13,719 nt of DNA from an uncultured Peptococcaceae bacterium (GTDB lineage: Bacteria > Bacillota > Dehalobacteriia > UBA4068 > UBA4997), in the NCBI GenBank assembly GCA_947626615.1, contig CANQSW010000022.1, positions 1 to 13,719 on the forward strand, in the 5' to 3' direction. Below are positions 1 through 8,464 of this stretch, one piece after another (the stretch's first letter is position 1; every line of letters starts with the position of its first letter). Below the pieces are notes generated by a model that did not search any database, was not told the origin of the DNA, and saw only the letters and a list, made by a program, of their open reading frames with translations. The position numbers and the translations under genes are program-made.

Positions 1-28
1 ATTTCACCCCTTTCCCTTATTTTAGCAC

Positions 29-66
29 AAAAAGATGGTAGGCACTTTCGTGTCTACCATCTTTTT
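29..66 (-). terminator. Rho-independent terminator after the SLH surface protein gene
   Basis: A 13-base perfect inverted repeat (29-41 against 54-66) extends inward by three more pairs to a four-base loop. Read on the minus strand, the loop is GAAA closed by CAC/GTG, and the stem ends in a run of five T. It begins about 43 bases after the stop codon of the large surface protein gene. The A/T ends are symmetric, so it could also stop transcription coming from the other side. Bases 1-28 show nothing else. Confidence 0.9.
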
Positions 67-109
67 ACCACTTCAGCATAAGCCCCGCCTTTTGCTGTTG
101 GTAATAACT

Positions 110-3100
110 TTATTTCGCCACGCTCTCGCAGAAGCGCATCAGGATAACGGCGACCTGCGCCCGGACGGCGCTGCCCTGCGGCTGGAGGAGATCGGCGGAG
201 ACCCCGCCGATGAGGCCGTTATTGTTGGCCCAGCTCATCGACTCTTGGGCGTAGGCGCTGATAGCGCCAGCGTCGGCAAAGGCTGCCAGATCGGCCTTTT
301 CGGTCACGCCATAGCCCTTGAAAGCGGCGTAGCGATACAGAATCGCGGCCAGCTGTTCGCGGGTGATAGGATCGTCCGGGCCAAAGGTATTCTCATCGTA
401 GCCGGTGACAACGCCGTTGGTGGAAGCCCAGTTGACGGCGTCGGAATACCACTTGCCGGCGGCAACGTCCGCAAACGGCAGATTCATCGTCGTGGCGGGT
501 TCGCCCTCCAGACGATAGAGAATGGTCACGATCATCGCGCGGGTGGTGGTGTCGTTCGGTGCGAAGGTATTAGCGCTCGTGCCGTTCATCAGGCCGTTGG
601 CAACGGCATATTCCACGCCTTCGCGATACCAGGCGTCTGGCTCGACGTCGACAAACCCGGTAGACGGAACGCCGGCCGCCGGATCGGTCTTGAACGTAAC
701 TGTTACTTTAACAGGCAGGCGTTCTTCCTCCGGCATCACGAAGCTGTACGTGCCGTCGCCGTTGTTCTTAACGTCGATAGCCCTGCCGTTCTTGTCGGTA
801 ACGGTAACGGCATCGACTAAGTAACCGTCAGCGGCTTTGGGAGTTAGCTTTACGTTATCGCCCGCCTCGGCAGCCTTATCGGAAACGGTGACCGTCCCGT
901 TGGCAGCAGAAGAGACCACAACATTTGCGGTTGGCGCACCGCCACCGCCGCCACCACCGCCGCCGCCGGCAGGAGCGCCTCCGCCGCCTCCACCGCCGCC
1001 GAAGCCGCCGCCTCCGCCGGCTGGCGAATCGGATTCAGTCCAGATCACCGCGATCGGCGACAGGCTGCTCACACGGAACTGCAGACCGGCAGGAGTATTA
1101 TCAAGATTACCTTTCGCCGCCGAAAACGTCTCGGTCGTGCCGACGGCATCACCGGAGGTGATCATATGCACCACCGTAAAAGAATCCCTGCTGTCAGTAC
1201 CTGCGGGATAAGGCAGGATAACGGTCAGGCCGCCGTCCGGGAAATTATTGGCCGTAACGGTCTCCCAGTGGTCGTCCACATATTGTTTAAGCGTCACGTC
1301 GTAAACGGCCTTGTTATCCTCCGGCGCGCTGGGCATCTCCTTAGCCACGATCTTCTTCATGGCCTCTGCAACGTCATCGCCGGTAATGTTATCTTTCGTT
1401 ACGCCTTCAGGCAGATAGTCTTCCAAGCGACTAAACGCAGTATCATTTTTCAGGCCGTAGACCGCGTCGTCCGGGATAGAGTTATTCAGCTCCACGCGGA
1501 AAGACGGCAGCTCGATCTCGTCTTTAACGCCTTTGATATCTATGTCCCAGCCGCCTTTGCTGTTTTGGGTGACCGAAACATTCTCGCCCATAGCGCGGAA
1601 ACCGTCGATATAAGGCAGCAGCAGATCTCCGCTGGCGATCTCGGCGGCGGGCGTGATAGTAAATTTCAGGTCGCCGCCCACGCGGTAGTGACCAGACATA
1701 ACGCCGCTGTTTTCCCCGCTGGGATAGCTGGAGACGTTTTCGACCGTATAAATATCAGCGTCTTGCGTTTCCGGATAAGCAAACTCCACTTTTGCCGTAA
1801 AGAAGACCGTAACGGTGGTGTCGTCGGACAAAGTGAAGGTCGGGAGCTGCAGCCCCAGCTCGTTCCGGCCGGCGGCAGTCTTCTGTACCTCGCCGTTCAC
1901 TTCCCAGTGGTCTATCATCTGGCCGTAATACGGCTCGGCCACAATGCTTATCGTCGAACCCTCCGGGAGATTTATTGTGCCCGGCGCATAATCGGAACCG
2001 GCCACTTCTGCTTTTGCAGTGCTTGCGCCGCTGGCTCCGTCAAGCGCAAGCGTCAACGCCAGCTGGCGCGTATCGCTCTTCTTTTCCGCGATAACAGCCC
2101 GGACTGTGGTGTCCTGGGAGAGGTACTGAAGCGTGGCCCGGTTGGGATCGTCCGGATCTTGGGTGGCATTTTCCCATCTTTCCACATAGTATTTATCGCT
2201 GAGCTCCAGCGTAAATTCCACCGGGATATTAGAGGTATGAGTGCCCGGCTTGATCTCTACACCGTTGCTGACGGCTTTGAATGAAACTACCGCGCCTACG
2301 GGAGCAGGTACGCCATCTTGCGTCACAGCTTCCCAATCCAGATTATACGTCTGCGTTCTGCTGACGCAGACCCGCACCTGCAAAATTTCCGTCGCGGGAT
2401 TTTCGTAGGTAAACGTGTCGTTTCCGTAAGAAAGCGCAACGTCCTGCCACGGCCCGCCCGCGGTTGTGCGATACTGCCATTTCTCTATATGGTATTGAAA
2501 TGGAGAAATGTTTGCGGTAAACTCCAGCTTCCCGCCCTGCATAACGCTGAACTCGCCGGCCGCGGCGGCTTTATACCCTTCCAACGGCCGCCCGTCTACG
2601 GCGGCGACTGTGATCGTGCCGCCGGTGAAAGTTTCGGACCAATCACCGTCAGTTCCTGTCGTCACCATAGAGAAAGAAACGTTGGTCTTTTGCTCTGACG
2701 TAAAGAAAACTTCGACCTTCAGATTATCGCCTCGAACATCGGTCAGGGTCAGCGTATTTTCCCGATATGTCCCGCCGCCGGGATATTTTTGGGTAACGCC
2801 GTTTACCTCCCAGCTATCTAGCATCTGACCTGCGCCCGGAACAGCGGTGAACACGATCTCCGAGCCATAATATACCTTTCCATTACTACTTAGGGGCACA
2901 CCGCCTGGTAAGGCTGCAGAGATAGTGCCGCCCTCGTTGGAAGAGTACGTAACGTTGGTCATCTTGTGGTCGAAGCTGACTTCCACAGTAAGATGACCCG
3001 TATTAGTATCGTCTTCGCTGAAGTTTGTCAGCGTCAAAACTTCTGTGTAAGTATTCGCATTGACATTCTCGATCTTCTCGATCGTCACGTTCTCGTGATC

Positions 3101-5821
3101 GGCTAGGTAGCCATCGTTAACGACCTCGCCGTTTATCTTCCACTCTTTCACCGTAGAGTCTTTGGCAGTGGCGGTAAATTTCAGCGTGGAACCATACTTT
3201 TGGCTATTGCCGCTATCAAAGCGAATAAACCCGTTGGTGACGTTGACCGTGGCGTCGAGCGTGCCGCCGTCGCCGGCGCTATAATTCACTATACCCTGGT
3301 CTCTCAGCCGCTCGATCACAGCCGTCCCAAAGGTCACGCGATAAGAGCTTTCGATCGTTTCCCCGTATTTGCTGTCTGCCCATTGGAGGGAGAGCATATA
3401 GCGGCCATAAATATCGGTAATAAGATTGCCTGCGTCATTATAAAGCCCGCAGACCACCTTGATCTTTTTCTGGGAAGGATCGGAAAGACCGGTAAAATCT
3501 GCATCATAACCGTGCTCAAGTTTATAAGTAATACCGATCTCGCTAAGATTTCCGGGCAAGTTATCATCCAGAACTGGGAATATGGTCACCTCCGCGTAAT
3601 CGACGCGGAAAGAGACGCTTGCCAGAGCAGCGGCACTGTAGAAGACAGTTCCGTATTTTTCCAACGCATTATTATATGCGGTCTCGTTCTCCCACACGCG
3701 GACAGAATAAGTGCCGGCAGGCCGCTCAAACGTTACCAGAGTTAACGAATTGATTTGCTCTCTTGTTCCGTCCGGCTCCACCAGTTCGATATACTTGCCT
3801 TCCGTGCTTTCTTCTTGCCATTCATTATCATTGAGCCCTTCGGTATCCTTGCCCAGGCGTTTCTCAAAAGCCAACTCAATTGTATCGCCGTAGGTCACGG
3901 CTTCCGGCGGCACATGCTTGACTTCCTCATTTACCTTAGCTACCTCAGTTAGACGATACTCAGTTTTAGTCGGATCGCCCTCCGCCTTATAGTAAATAAC
4001 ATTCGACGTGCTGGCCGCCAGGGTGGAGGTAGCCGTCACGGAGGCCCGGATAGCATACAGACCGGGTGCGGGCGCCGGCCAATCCGCCACTATCGTGCCG
4101 TTTGATTCCACCGTAGCGTTGATAGTGGTGACAGCCCCGGTGTCCAGATTGGTGATGATAAAATCTGCCTTAGTACCTTCAGGTAAATTGTTGGAAACAT
4201 CGGGTAATTTATTCACATAAGACAGTTCGGCACGAAGTTTAAGGCCAGTGCCTTCTATTTCCGTCGTCTCGGTTGTAGTTACAGATACTTTTTTCTGATA
4301 AGTGTAGGGTTCTTTTATGTCAGTATTAACGTCCACTTTCGTCCCGTCTATGGTGATATATTTCTTGAGTATGACGTTCTGGAATTTCTCGTCCTTTTCC
4401 CAGCTTTCCCCGCTCTTTTGCAGCATGAAATAGCCGTTATCGCTCTGCAAAAAGAGTTTGGCTTCGGTATCGGGGCCGATGTAATAGCATACGGGCGACG
4501 TGTGAGCGCCTTCAGTCGGTTCAAATTCGAACTCTATAAAATTATTGCCGCTTTCATCTAGCGTATAATATGTTATTTTATCAGCTGTTGTTTCACCGTC
4601 CATACCGTCCGAGCCGTCTTTTCCTTTCAGCCAATAAGTTTTGACGCTATCAGATATAACCGAACCGTCCTCATTCTCGCTCCATTCGGCTTTCTGATAA
4701 TAAATATAACTATCATCGGATTCACCGATTCTTTTGAAAACGAGCGCATCTTCACTCAAGCCATACGCGCCAAAATCTGCCGGGTCAATCGTTTCATTAT
4801 CTTTGCGCCACTCAGTTTTAACGTCGAGTTCTTTGACGACCGTGGCAGTAGGTTCACCCTCTGTTGTGCCGTCAATTGTGACCTCATAATAGCTGTTGTG
4901 GCCGGGAGTGTTGTCGGCATGGACAGCCACATATTTGTCAGCGCCGCCATCGGCGCCTTTAACTATATAAACAGGGTCGCTATGCTCGACAGTGCCAGAT
5001 TCATGTTCATGTCCATCGTTGTCGATCTCCATGGTAACGGTTCTATACTCTGTGTCGTGATCCTCTGTATATTTCGTATATGCGCCCTCGCCGGTATAAG
5101 GATCAGCAGCTGTTCCTTTGCCAGGAATGCCCTCAAGTGTGCCATCATTATTTGTCAGGCTGACTTCGGCGGAGGTGGGATTAGCGCCGATATGCAGCGT
5201 GGCCACGTTGCTATAATAATGATATGTATTATTGCTTGTCCAGGCGGTAACATGCAGCCGATACTGATTGCCGTCCATTTCCTGAGTGACGGCCTTCAGT
5301 AAAAGTGTCTCGCCCGTATCAGACAGATCCTCCCAGATATTACTGTTCTTTTTTCGGCATTGCCATTTATACGTAGTTGATATCACATGGTCGGTATTGC
5401 TCACACCAGATGAGAAAGAAGCGTCTCTCCCCACCGAAACTTCCACGTCCTCCACCGGACGTACATTAACTAGCTGTTGATCATCGGGATTAGTCGTCAG
5501 CGTATAGGTCTGGCTGTCCACCGATTCCGTGCCGCCGGTAACGCCTCTCACCGCAAATGTATACGTTCTGCCATTCTCCACCCCGGAGAACTTAAATTTG
5601 TATTTTTTGTTGTCAGGGTCTTTAGGATCCGGCTGATCCACAACGCCAATCGGGATATGACTATTAGTTCCGTCCAACAAATAGATATTATATTGACTGG
5701 CAGGGCGGCTGCCGCTGTTCCAGGTCAACGTCAACGTAGACTGGTCGAGGCTGCCGTCTATATCAGTCGGCGGCGACGGCGGCGCTATCTGATTTTGCAC
5801 CCGATACCCCAGCACCGGCAC
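110..5821 (-). CDS. SLH-domain surface protein, C-terminal portion (Ig-like and InlB-like repeats)
   Basis: This 1903-codon frame opens at GTG, but no ribosome site was noted there and it has no signal peptide, so it is probably the downstream part of the larger gene. Residues 14-107 look like a fibronectin III domain (APPSPP lead, NIYLLDG, RTYTFAVRG) and 110-212 like an Ig-like domain (YKWQC, YSNVATLHI). An unrecognised stretch with two short collagen-like motifs (KGADGG, KGKDGSDGMDG) follows. About residues 860-1450 hold several InlB B-repeat-like modules marked by 'WEVNGV' and 'WKINGEV'. A conserved pre-SLH beta domain ends in LSPIAVIWT, followed by a 27-residue Gly-rich linker at about 1602-1628. 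Three SLH domains start at Phe1723, Phe1783 and Phe1848, with ITREQLAAILYRY in the second; the third is the most divergent. SLH domains of this family bind secondary cell-wall polymers, often pyruvylated. Ligand and role are unknown; adhesion or S-layer association is an inference. Confidence 0.88.
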   Translation of the reverse strand: MPVLGYRVQNQIAPPSPPTDIDGSLDQSTLTLTWNSGSRPASQYNIYLLDGTNSHIPIGVVDQPDPKDPDNKKYKFKFSGVENGRTYTFAVRGVTGGTESVDSQTYTLTTNPDDQQLVNVRPVEDVEVSVGRDASFSSGVSNTDHVISTTYKWQCRKKNSNIWEDLSDTGETLLLKAVTQEMDGNQYRLHVTAWTSNNTYHYYSNVATLHIGANPTSAEVSLTNNDGTLEGIPGKGTAADPYTGEGAYTKYTEDHDTEYRTVTMEIDNDGHEHESGTVEHSDPVYIVKGADGGADKYVAVHADNTPGHNSYYEVTIDGTTEGEPTATVVKELDVKTEWRKDNETIDPADFGAYGLSEDALVFKRIGESDDSYIYYQKAEWSENEDGSVISDSVKTYWLKGKDGSDGMDGETTADKITYYTLDESGNNFIEFEFEPTEGAHTSPVCYYIGPDTEAKLFLQSDNGYFMLQKSGESWEKDEKFQNVILKKYITIDGTKVDVNTDIKEPYTYQKKVSVTTTETTEIEGTGLKLRAELSYVNKLPDVSNNLPEGTKADFIITNLDTGAVTTINATVESNGTIVADWPAPAPGLYAIRASVTATSTLAASTSNVIYYKAEGDPTKTEYRLTEVAKVNEEVKHVPPEAVTYGDTIELAFEKRLGKDTEGLNDNEWQEESTEGKYIELVEPDGTREQINSLTLVTFERPAGTYSVRVWENETAYNNALEKYGTVFYSAAALASVSFRVDYAEVTIFPVLDDNLPGNLSEIGITYKLEHGYDADFTGLSDPSQKKIKVVCGLYNDAGNLITDIYGRYMLSLQWADSKYGETIESSYRVTFGTAVIERLRDQGIVNYSAGDGGTLDATVNVTNGFIRFDSGNSQKYGSTLKFTATAKDSTVKEWKINGEVVNDGYLADHENVTIEKIENVNANTYTEVLTLTNFSEDDTNTGHLTVEVSFDHKMTNVTYSSNEGGTISAALPGGVPLSSNGKVYYGSEIVFTAVPGAGQMLDSWEVNGVTQKYPGGGTYRENTLTLTDVRGDNLKVEVFFTSEQKTNVSFSMVTTGTDGDWSETFTGGTITVAAVDGRPLEGYKAAAAGEFSVMQGGKLEFTANISPFQYHIEKWQYRTTAGGPWQDVALSYGNDTFTYENPATEILQVRVCVSRTQTYNLDWEAVTQDGVPAPVGAVVSFKAVSNGVEIKPGTHTSNIPVEFTLELSDKYYVERWENATQDPDDPNRATLQYLSQDTTVRAVIAEKKSDTRQLALTLALDGASGASTAKAEVAGSDYAPGTINLPEGSTISIVAEPYYGQMIDHWEVNGEVQKTAAGRNELGLQLPTFTLSDDTTVTVFFTAKVEFAYPETQDADIYTVENVSSYPSGENSGVMSGHYRVGGDLKFTITPAAEIASGDLLLPYIDGFRAMGENVSVTQNSKGGWDIDIKGVKDEIELPSFRVELNNSIPDDAVYGLKNDTAFSRLEDYLPEGVTKDNITGDDVAEAMKKIVAKEMPSAPEDNKAVYDVTLKQYVDDHWETVTANNFPDGGLTVILPYPAGTDSRDSFTVVHMITSGDAVGTTETFSAAKGNLDNTPAGLQFRVSSLSPIAVIWTESDSPAGGGGGFGGGGGGGGAPAGGGGGGGGGGAPTANVVVSSAANGTVTVSDKAAEAGDNVKLTPKAADGYLVDAVTVTDKNGRAIDVKNNGDGTYSFVMPEEERLPVKVTVTFKTDPAAGVPSTGFVDVEPDAWYREGVEYAVANGLMNGTSANTFAPNDTTTRAMIVTILYRLEGEPATTMNLPFADVAAGKWYSDAVNWASTNGVVTGYDENTFGPDDPITREQLAAILYRYAAFKGYGVTEKADLAAFADAGAISAYAQESMSWANNNGLIGGVSADLLQPQGSAVRAQVAVILMRFCESVAK
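938..1018 (-). repeat. GGN codon repeat encoding a 27-residue Gly-rich linker
   Basis: Twenty-three of 27 consecutive codons encode glycine in blocks of 5, 8 and 10, broken by Phe and by Ala-Pro-Ala. The linker separates the last beta domains from the InlB-like module in front of the SLH anchor, so it probably acts as a flexible spacer near the wall. The DNA is a degenerate GGC/GGT/GGA triplet repeat, so slippage would change length by whole codons without breaking the frame. Confidence 0.85.
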
Positions 5822-8256
5822 ATTTTTGCCCTGAAATCGTAACCTTCCAGCCCCAGGCCGCCAATACCCTCCACCGTGCCGGATTTACCCACGCCGTTGG
5901 TGGTGATTGTGCCGAAAAGGTTCTCATAACCATACCCGCCGCCCGCGCCGGCTTTGACGCCAAAAATGGTGGCATATAGAGTAAAATCCACCGAAAGGTC
6001 ATAAGTGAACGTCTTGGTATTTGAGCTGTCATAAGCAAAACTTTGGGTAACGTAACCCTGCGTCTGATAGCTGAACCATTCGTTGCCTAAATTGGTAAGC
6101 TCATTTTTGGCCAGCGTTGACTCGGTGGCGGCGGCCCAGGAAGACGGATAGGAAAAAGGATCGCCCGGCTTACACAGCTTGTCCTCGTCGATGCGCGTCA
6201 GGCCGAACGCCGCCGCCTGATCGTTATAATCCGCCAGCGTTATCATGGCGTATTCCGCGTCCAGCGCTTTCTGGATATGGATAGGCAGGCCGTTGTTCAC
6301 GTTCCTGTAGGTGTAATTTACTACCGGAACTCGATATACGATGACCTGATTGACGCCGGTGTGGTTGGCAAAGTTCAGCGTAAACGTGCGGGTGGTCTCC
6401 GCTTCCGCCGTCCAGGTCAAATTGTTCTCAATGGTCGTCTCAAAGCCGCCGCCGGAGTTGGTTATCGGGTCGGCGGCGTCAAAGCCCGCCACAATGTTGG
6501 TGTGCAGGCTGTGCGACGTGCTGTCTATAGAACCGTCGCCGGTCGAAGTGCTGTATTCCGTGCTGCTGTAATCACGGGTGCTGGGATCAAGCTCCTCAAA
6601 ATATGGGGCCGCCTCCAGCACGGCCAGCACGTCCGGTTTGGAATAGGTCTTTTCGATATTCTCAAACTCGGCGATAACGCTGTCGGTATCGTAGTCAAAG
6701 GCCGTCAGCGTGGCGAACGCCTTGCCTTTATGGCTGACGTATTGCTCAGACTCGCTGTAAGACCACGTGCCGTCTTCTTCTTTCTCGCCGGGCGTATAAT
6801 TGTAAATAAACATACGGGAGTAACCGTTGTTTATGGAATTCTGCTTGGAGAGGGTGACGAACGCCACCTGCTCCCTCCCGTCGATGTTGCCGTCGAAGTT
6901 GCCCACGGCCACGTCTTCCACCTGGCTGTATTTGATGATAGTGGCGCCGGACCAGTCAAAATCATCGTTAAAAAATCCCGGCGTAGCTTTATCTATCTTG
7001 TTCAGTTCGTTTGTATCGCCGCTGGAGATCGTGTAAACGTCGCCGTCCAAAAAGATAGCTTCGGCGTTTGCGCCGCCCTTATAATTGAAGCAGGCCACGG
7101 CCAGAGGAGAAAGCATATCCTGGCCGGGATAGCGCCCGCCGTCGATAAAATCGTTTGTATCGTAAGTGGTTCCGCCGTTGGCGCCGCAAACTTCCGTTTT
7201 GAAATTAGCCTGCCAGTTATCAGTTTCTTTTTTCCAGCCGTTGATTTTGGTAACGTAGCATTTGAATTTATCAGAGCGTCCGGTCTGATAACCGGCGGTG
7301 ACGATCTCGGGGAAATCGGCAGTCGCCGCAGCTATCACGTTGCCCACGTCGGAACTGGGAACCGCTGTTTCGGTCAACTTGTCCGAACGATATGTTTGTT
7401 CCCAGCCGCCGGTCAGTTTGTCGTAGACATATAAATAAGATAATGTGTCATAAGGTCCGTCGCCAGTGGTGATGATAAGCTCGTCGTAACCGTCACGGTC
7501 GACGTCCTCCGCCACGAGGCTCACCTTGGCGCGAGGTTGGAGACCGCCTAAAGCCGAATCTTCTATAATGGTCTTCGGGTCTCCAAGTGTAACGGAGGAG
7601 ATTTCTTCCGAGCCTTCCGGCGTGATCGTGATCTCTTTTATGCCCTCGCCCGGGACCCTGGCAATAATGGTATCCACGCCTTTCCGGTCAAAATCGCCGC
7701 AGGCAATAGCCAGCATACTCCCGCCCTGATATAGATCGAGATCGCCCAGGCCGACAGGGTCTTCATTTTCGCTCAGCTTTTTGTCAACTTTTTTATCCAG
7801 GTCTTTATCTATTATCGACAAATAAACGTGTCCGCCCCAGACATAACTCAAATAAGCGACATACTCGTCCTTGCCGCTGCCCGGGTTGACCCCGGCGCTT
7901 TCCGCAAAGTAAGCCGCTAGATCCTGGTCGTTCTTTACTTTTGTGGTGTACTTATTGTCCACCCGGCTCATGGCGCTAAGATCGCCCGTATCAGTACCGC
8001 CGCCGGGGCTGGCGTCTATAACGCGCAGCCAGTTGGCTTTACCGGTCTTATGCACGTCCCAGCCGTAGCTCAAAAAGAGCTCGCTCATGGCGTTGAGCGT
8101 TACGGGCTTGTCCTCGCCACCACCAACAAGCGCGCCAAAAGGCGCAGTGGAAAGCAATCCTTTATATTCTTCGGAATCACTCGTCAGCTTCGTTTCCTGC
8201 GACAGGCCGAAAGCGCCCGTAGCTGCGTTTGTCCCCCCCGTCAGCCGTGTCGGCAA
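5785..8256 (-). CDS. FG-GAP repeat surface protein, middle portion of split gene
   Basis: This 823-codon frame begins at a TTG inside the signal-peptide coding region of the overlapping frame, so the start is an artefact of the G7 frameshift. FG-GAP/VCBS-like blades are visible near residues 183-200 (GDFDRKGVDTIIAR), 246-264 (EDVDRDGYDELIITTG, with a DxDxDG calcium-type loop), 385-405 and 446-468 (VGNFDGNIDGREQVAFV). These suggest a beta-propeller. Residues about 600-808 differ: long strands with alternating polar and hydrophobic residues, rich in Thr, Tyr and Gly. The last 15 residues (from 809, ending CRCWGIGCKIR) look unlike the rest and are read-out after a second frameshift, since the -1 frame continues sensibly into the fibronectin domain. 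Function is unknown; an extracellular binding role is inferred from the propeller and the cell-wall anchor downstream. Confidence 0.8.
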   Translation of the reverse strand: MPTRLTGGTNAATGAFGLSQETKLTSDSEEYKGLLSTAPFGALVGGGEDKPVTLNAMSELFLSYGWDVHKTGKANWLRVIDASPGGGTDTGDLSAMSRVDNKYTTKVKNDQDLAAYFAESAGVNPGSGKDEYVAYLSYVWGGHVYLSIIDKDLDKKVDKKLSENEDPVGLGDLDLYQGGSMLAIACGDFDRKGVDTIIARVPGEGIKEITITPEGSEEISSVTLGDPKTIIEDSALGGLQPRAKVSLVAEDVDRDGYDELIITTGDGPYDTLSYLYVYDKLTGGWEQTYRSDKLTETAVPSSDVGNVIAAATADFPEIVTAGYQTGRSDKFKCYVTKINGWKKETDNWQANFKTEVCGANGGTTYDTNDFIDGGRYPGQDMLSPLAVACFNYKGGANAEAIFLDGDVYTISSGDTNELNKIDKATPGFFNDDFDWSGATIIKYSQVEDVAVGNFDGNIDGREQVAFVTLSKQNSINNGYSRMFIYNYTPGEKEEDGTWSYSESEQYVSHKGKAFATLTAFDYDTDSVIAEFENIEKTYSKPDVLAVLEAAPYFEELDPSTRDYSSTEYSTSTGDGSIDSTSHSLHTNIVAGFDAADPITNSGGGFETTIENNLTWTAEAETTRTFTLNFANHTGVNQVIVYRVPVVNYTYRNVNNGLPIHIQKALDAEYAMITLADYNDQAAAFGLTRIDEDKLCKPGDPFSYPSSWAAATESTLAKNELTNLGNEWFSYQTQGYVTQSFAYDSSNTKTFTYDLSVDFTLYATIFGVKAGAGGGYGYENLFGTITTNGVGKSGTVEGIGGLGLEGYDFRAKMCRCWGIGCKIR

Positions 8257-8335
8257 AAACCGTCGTTGACGAGGTCAACAGCAGCGAAAATACCGTGACC
8301 ATAGCCAAGAACAGAGACAGCGAACGCTTTTTCAT
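8177..8335 (-). CDS. Signal peptide fragment of the split surface protein gene
   Basis: This short frame starts at an ATG with an excellent ribosome site. It encodes a classical Sec signal peptide: MKKR, a hydrophobic core (LFLAMVTVFSLLL), and a VFA/D type I cleavage site after about residue 28. After residues DTADGG it meets the G7 tract, leaves the long downstream frame and ends about 18 codons later at TGA. As written, it would make a secreted peptide of about 24 residues. With six G instead of seven the reading continues GGTNAATGAFGL into the FG-GAP frame. It is therefore the true 5' end of the large gene rather than an independent small gene. An upstream in-frame ATG at 8380 gives a longer version, but the ribosome site fits only the ATG at 8335. 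Confidence 0.75.
   Translation of the reverse strand: MKKRSLSLFLAMVTVFSLLLTSSTTVFADTADGGDKRSYGRFRPVAGNEADE
8233..8239 (-). repeat. G7 homopolymer tract at the first frameshift
   Basis: Seven C on the plus strand read as seven G on the coding strand, at codons 33-35 after the start, just behind the signal peptide cleavage site. With seven G, translation ends at a TGA about 18 codons on. With six (or nine) G it continues into the FG-GAP frame. The tract can be a sequencing artefact or a slippage-based on/off switch. Confidence 0.85.
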
Positions 8336-8343
8336 GACAACTT

Positions 8344-8350
8344 CCTCCTT
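8344..8350 (-). promoter_or_regulatory. Strong ribosome binding site fixing the surface protein start
   Basis: AAGGAGG on the minus strand lies eight bases before the ATG at 8335. It is a near-perfect Shine-Dalgarno site and decides the start in favour of this ATG over the in-frame ATG at 8380. Such a strong site suggests the gene is meant to be well expressed. Confidence 0.9.
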
Positions 8351-8363
8351 GTTGCATACTTGA

Positions 8364-8402
8364 CGGAGAGAGGCAGTCATCTCGAAGCAGAACTCCGAGA
8401 TG
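8364..8402 (-). promoter_or_regulatory. Leader RNA hairpin with possible alternative pairings near the ribosome site
   Basis: In the minus-strand leader, CATCTCG (8402-8396) and CGAGATG (8384-8378) form a perfect 7-bp stem with an 11-base loop. Just after it, CTCCG (8368-8364) can pair either with CGGAG (8397-8393), which overlaps the hairpin stem, or through CTCC with GGAG of the ribosome site. The two foldings exclude each other. No known riboswitch consensus was recognised. The pairing is visible; a regulatory role is inference. Confidence 0.35.
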
Positions 8403-8464
8403 GCACAGGGTCTTGTGTCGTCGTAATAACCAATATTTCAGGCAGCCGATGCCAAAACAGCTAT

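Larger units (their letters stand above)
110..8335 (-). pseudogene. Giant secreted FG-GAP/Ig-like/SLH surface protein gene, split by two frameshifts
   Basis: Three adjacent reading frames on one strand make sense only as one protein: a signal peptide (8335 to about 8240), an FG-GAP region (about 8233 to 5836) and an Ig-like/SLH region (about 5830 to 110). The distance from the ATG to the final TAA is 8226 bases, a multiple of three, so the two shifts cancel and a restored protein would have about 2741 residues. Losing one G from the G7 tract at 8233-8239 joins the first two parts. Gaining one base near 5834-5836 joins the second and third, giving a smooth GYDFQGKNVPVLGYRV. Both open frames are long and domain-rich with no other damage, so any decay is very recent. 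Explanations are homopolymer sequencing errors, recent pseudogenization, or phase variation. The product would be exported and held on the cell wall by its SLH domains. Confidence 0.75.

Noticed and set aside
837..1211. A proline-rich plus-strand frame
   Set aside because: The proline run is simply the reverse complement of the glycine-rich linker codons of the SLH protein.
1166..2284. Plus-strand open frames of several hundred codons opposite the surface protein gene (also 6277-7434 and 9128-9985)
   Set aside because: They are antisense shadows of coherent coding regions, with no recognisable domains or credible ribosome sites.
5816..5832. Programmed -1 ribosomal frameshift as the primary explanation of the second frameshift
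   Set aside because: The zero-frame codons GCA AAA do not form a proper X XXY YYZ heptamer, no strong downstream stimulator was identified, and a second unrelated shift at the G7 tract argues for indels. It is mentioned only as an alternative.
8336..8458. Cyclic di-GMP or other known riboswitch in the surface protein leader
   Set aside because: The conserved core of the GEMM class could not be found, and no other riboswitch consensus was recognised.
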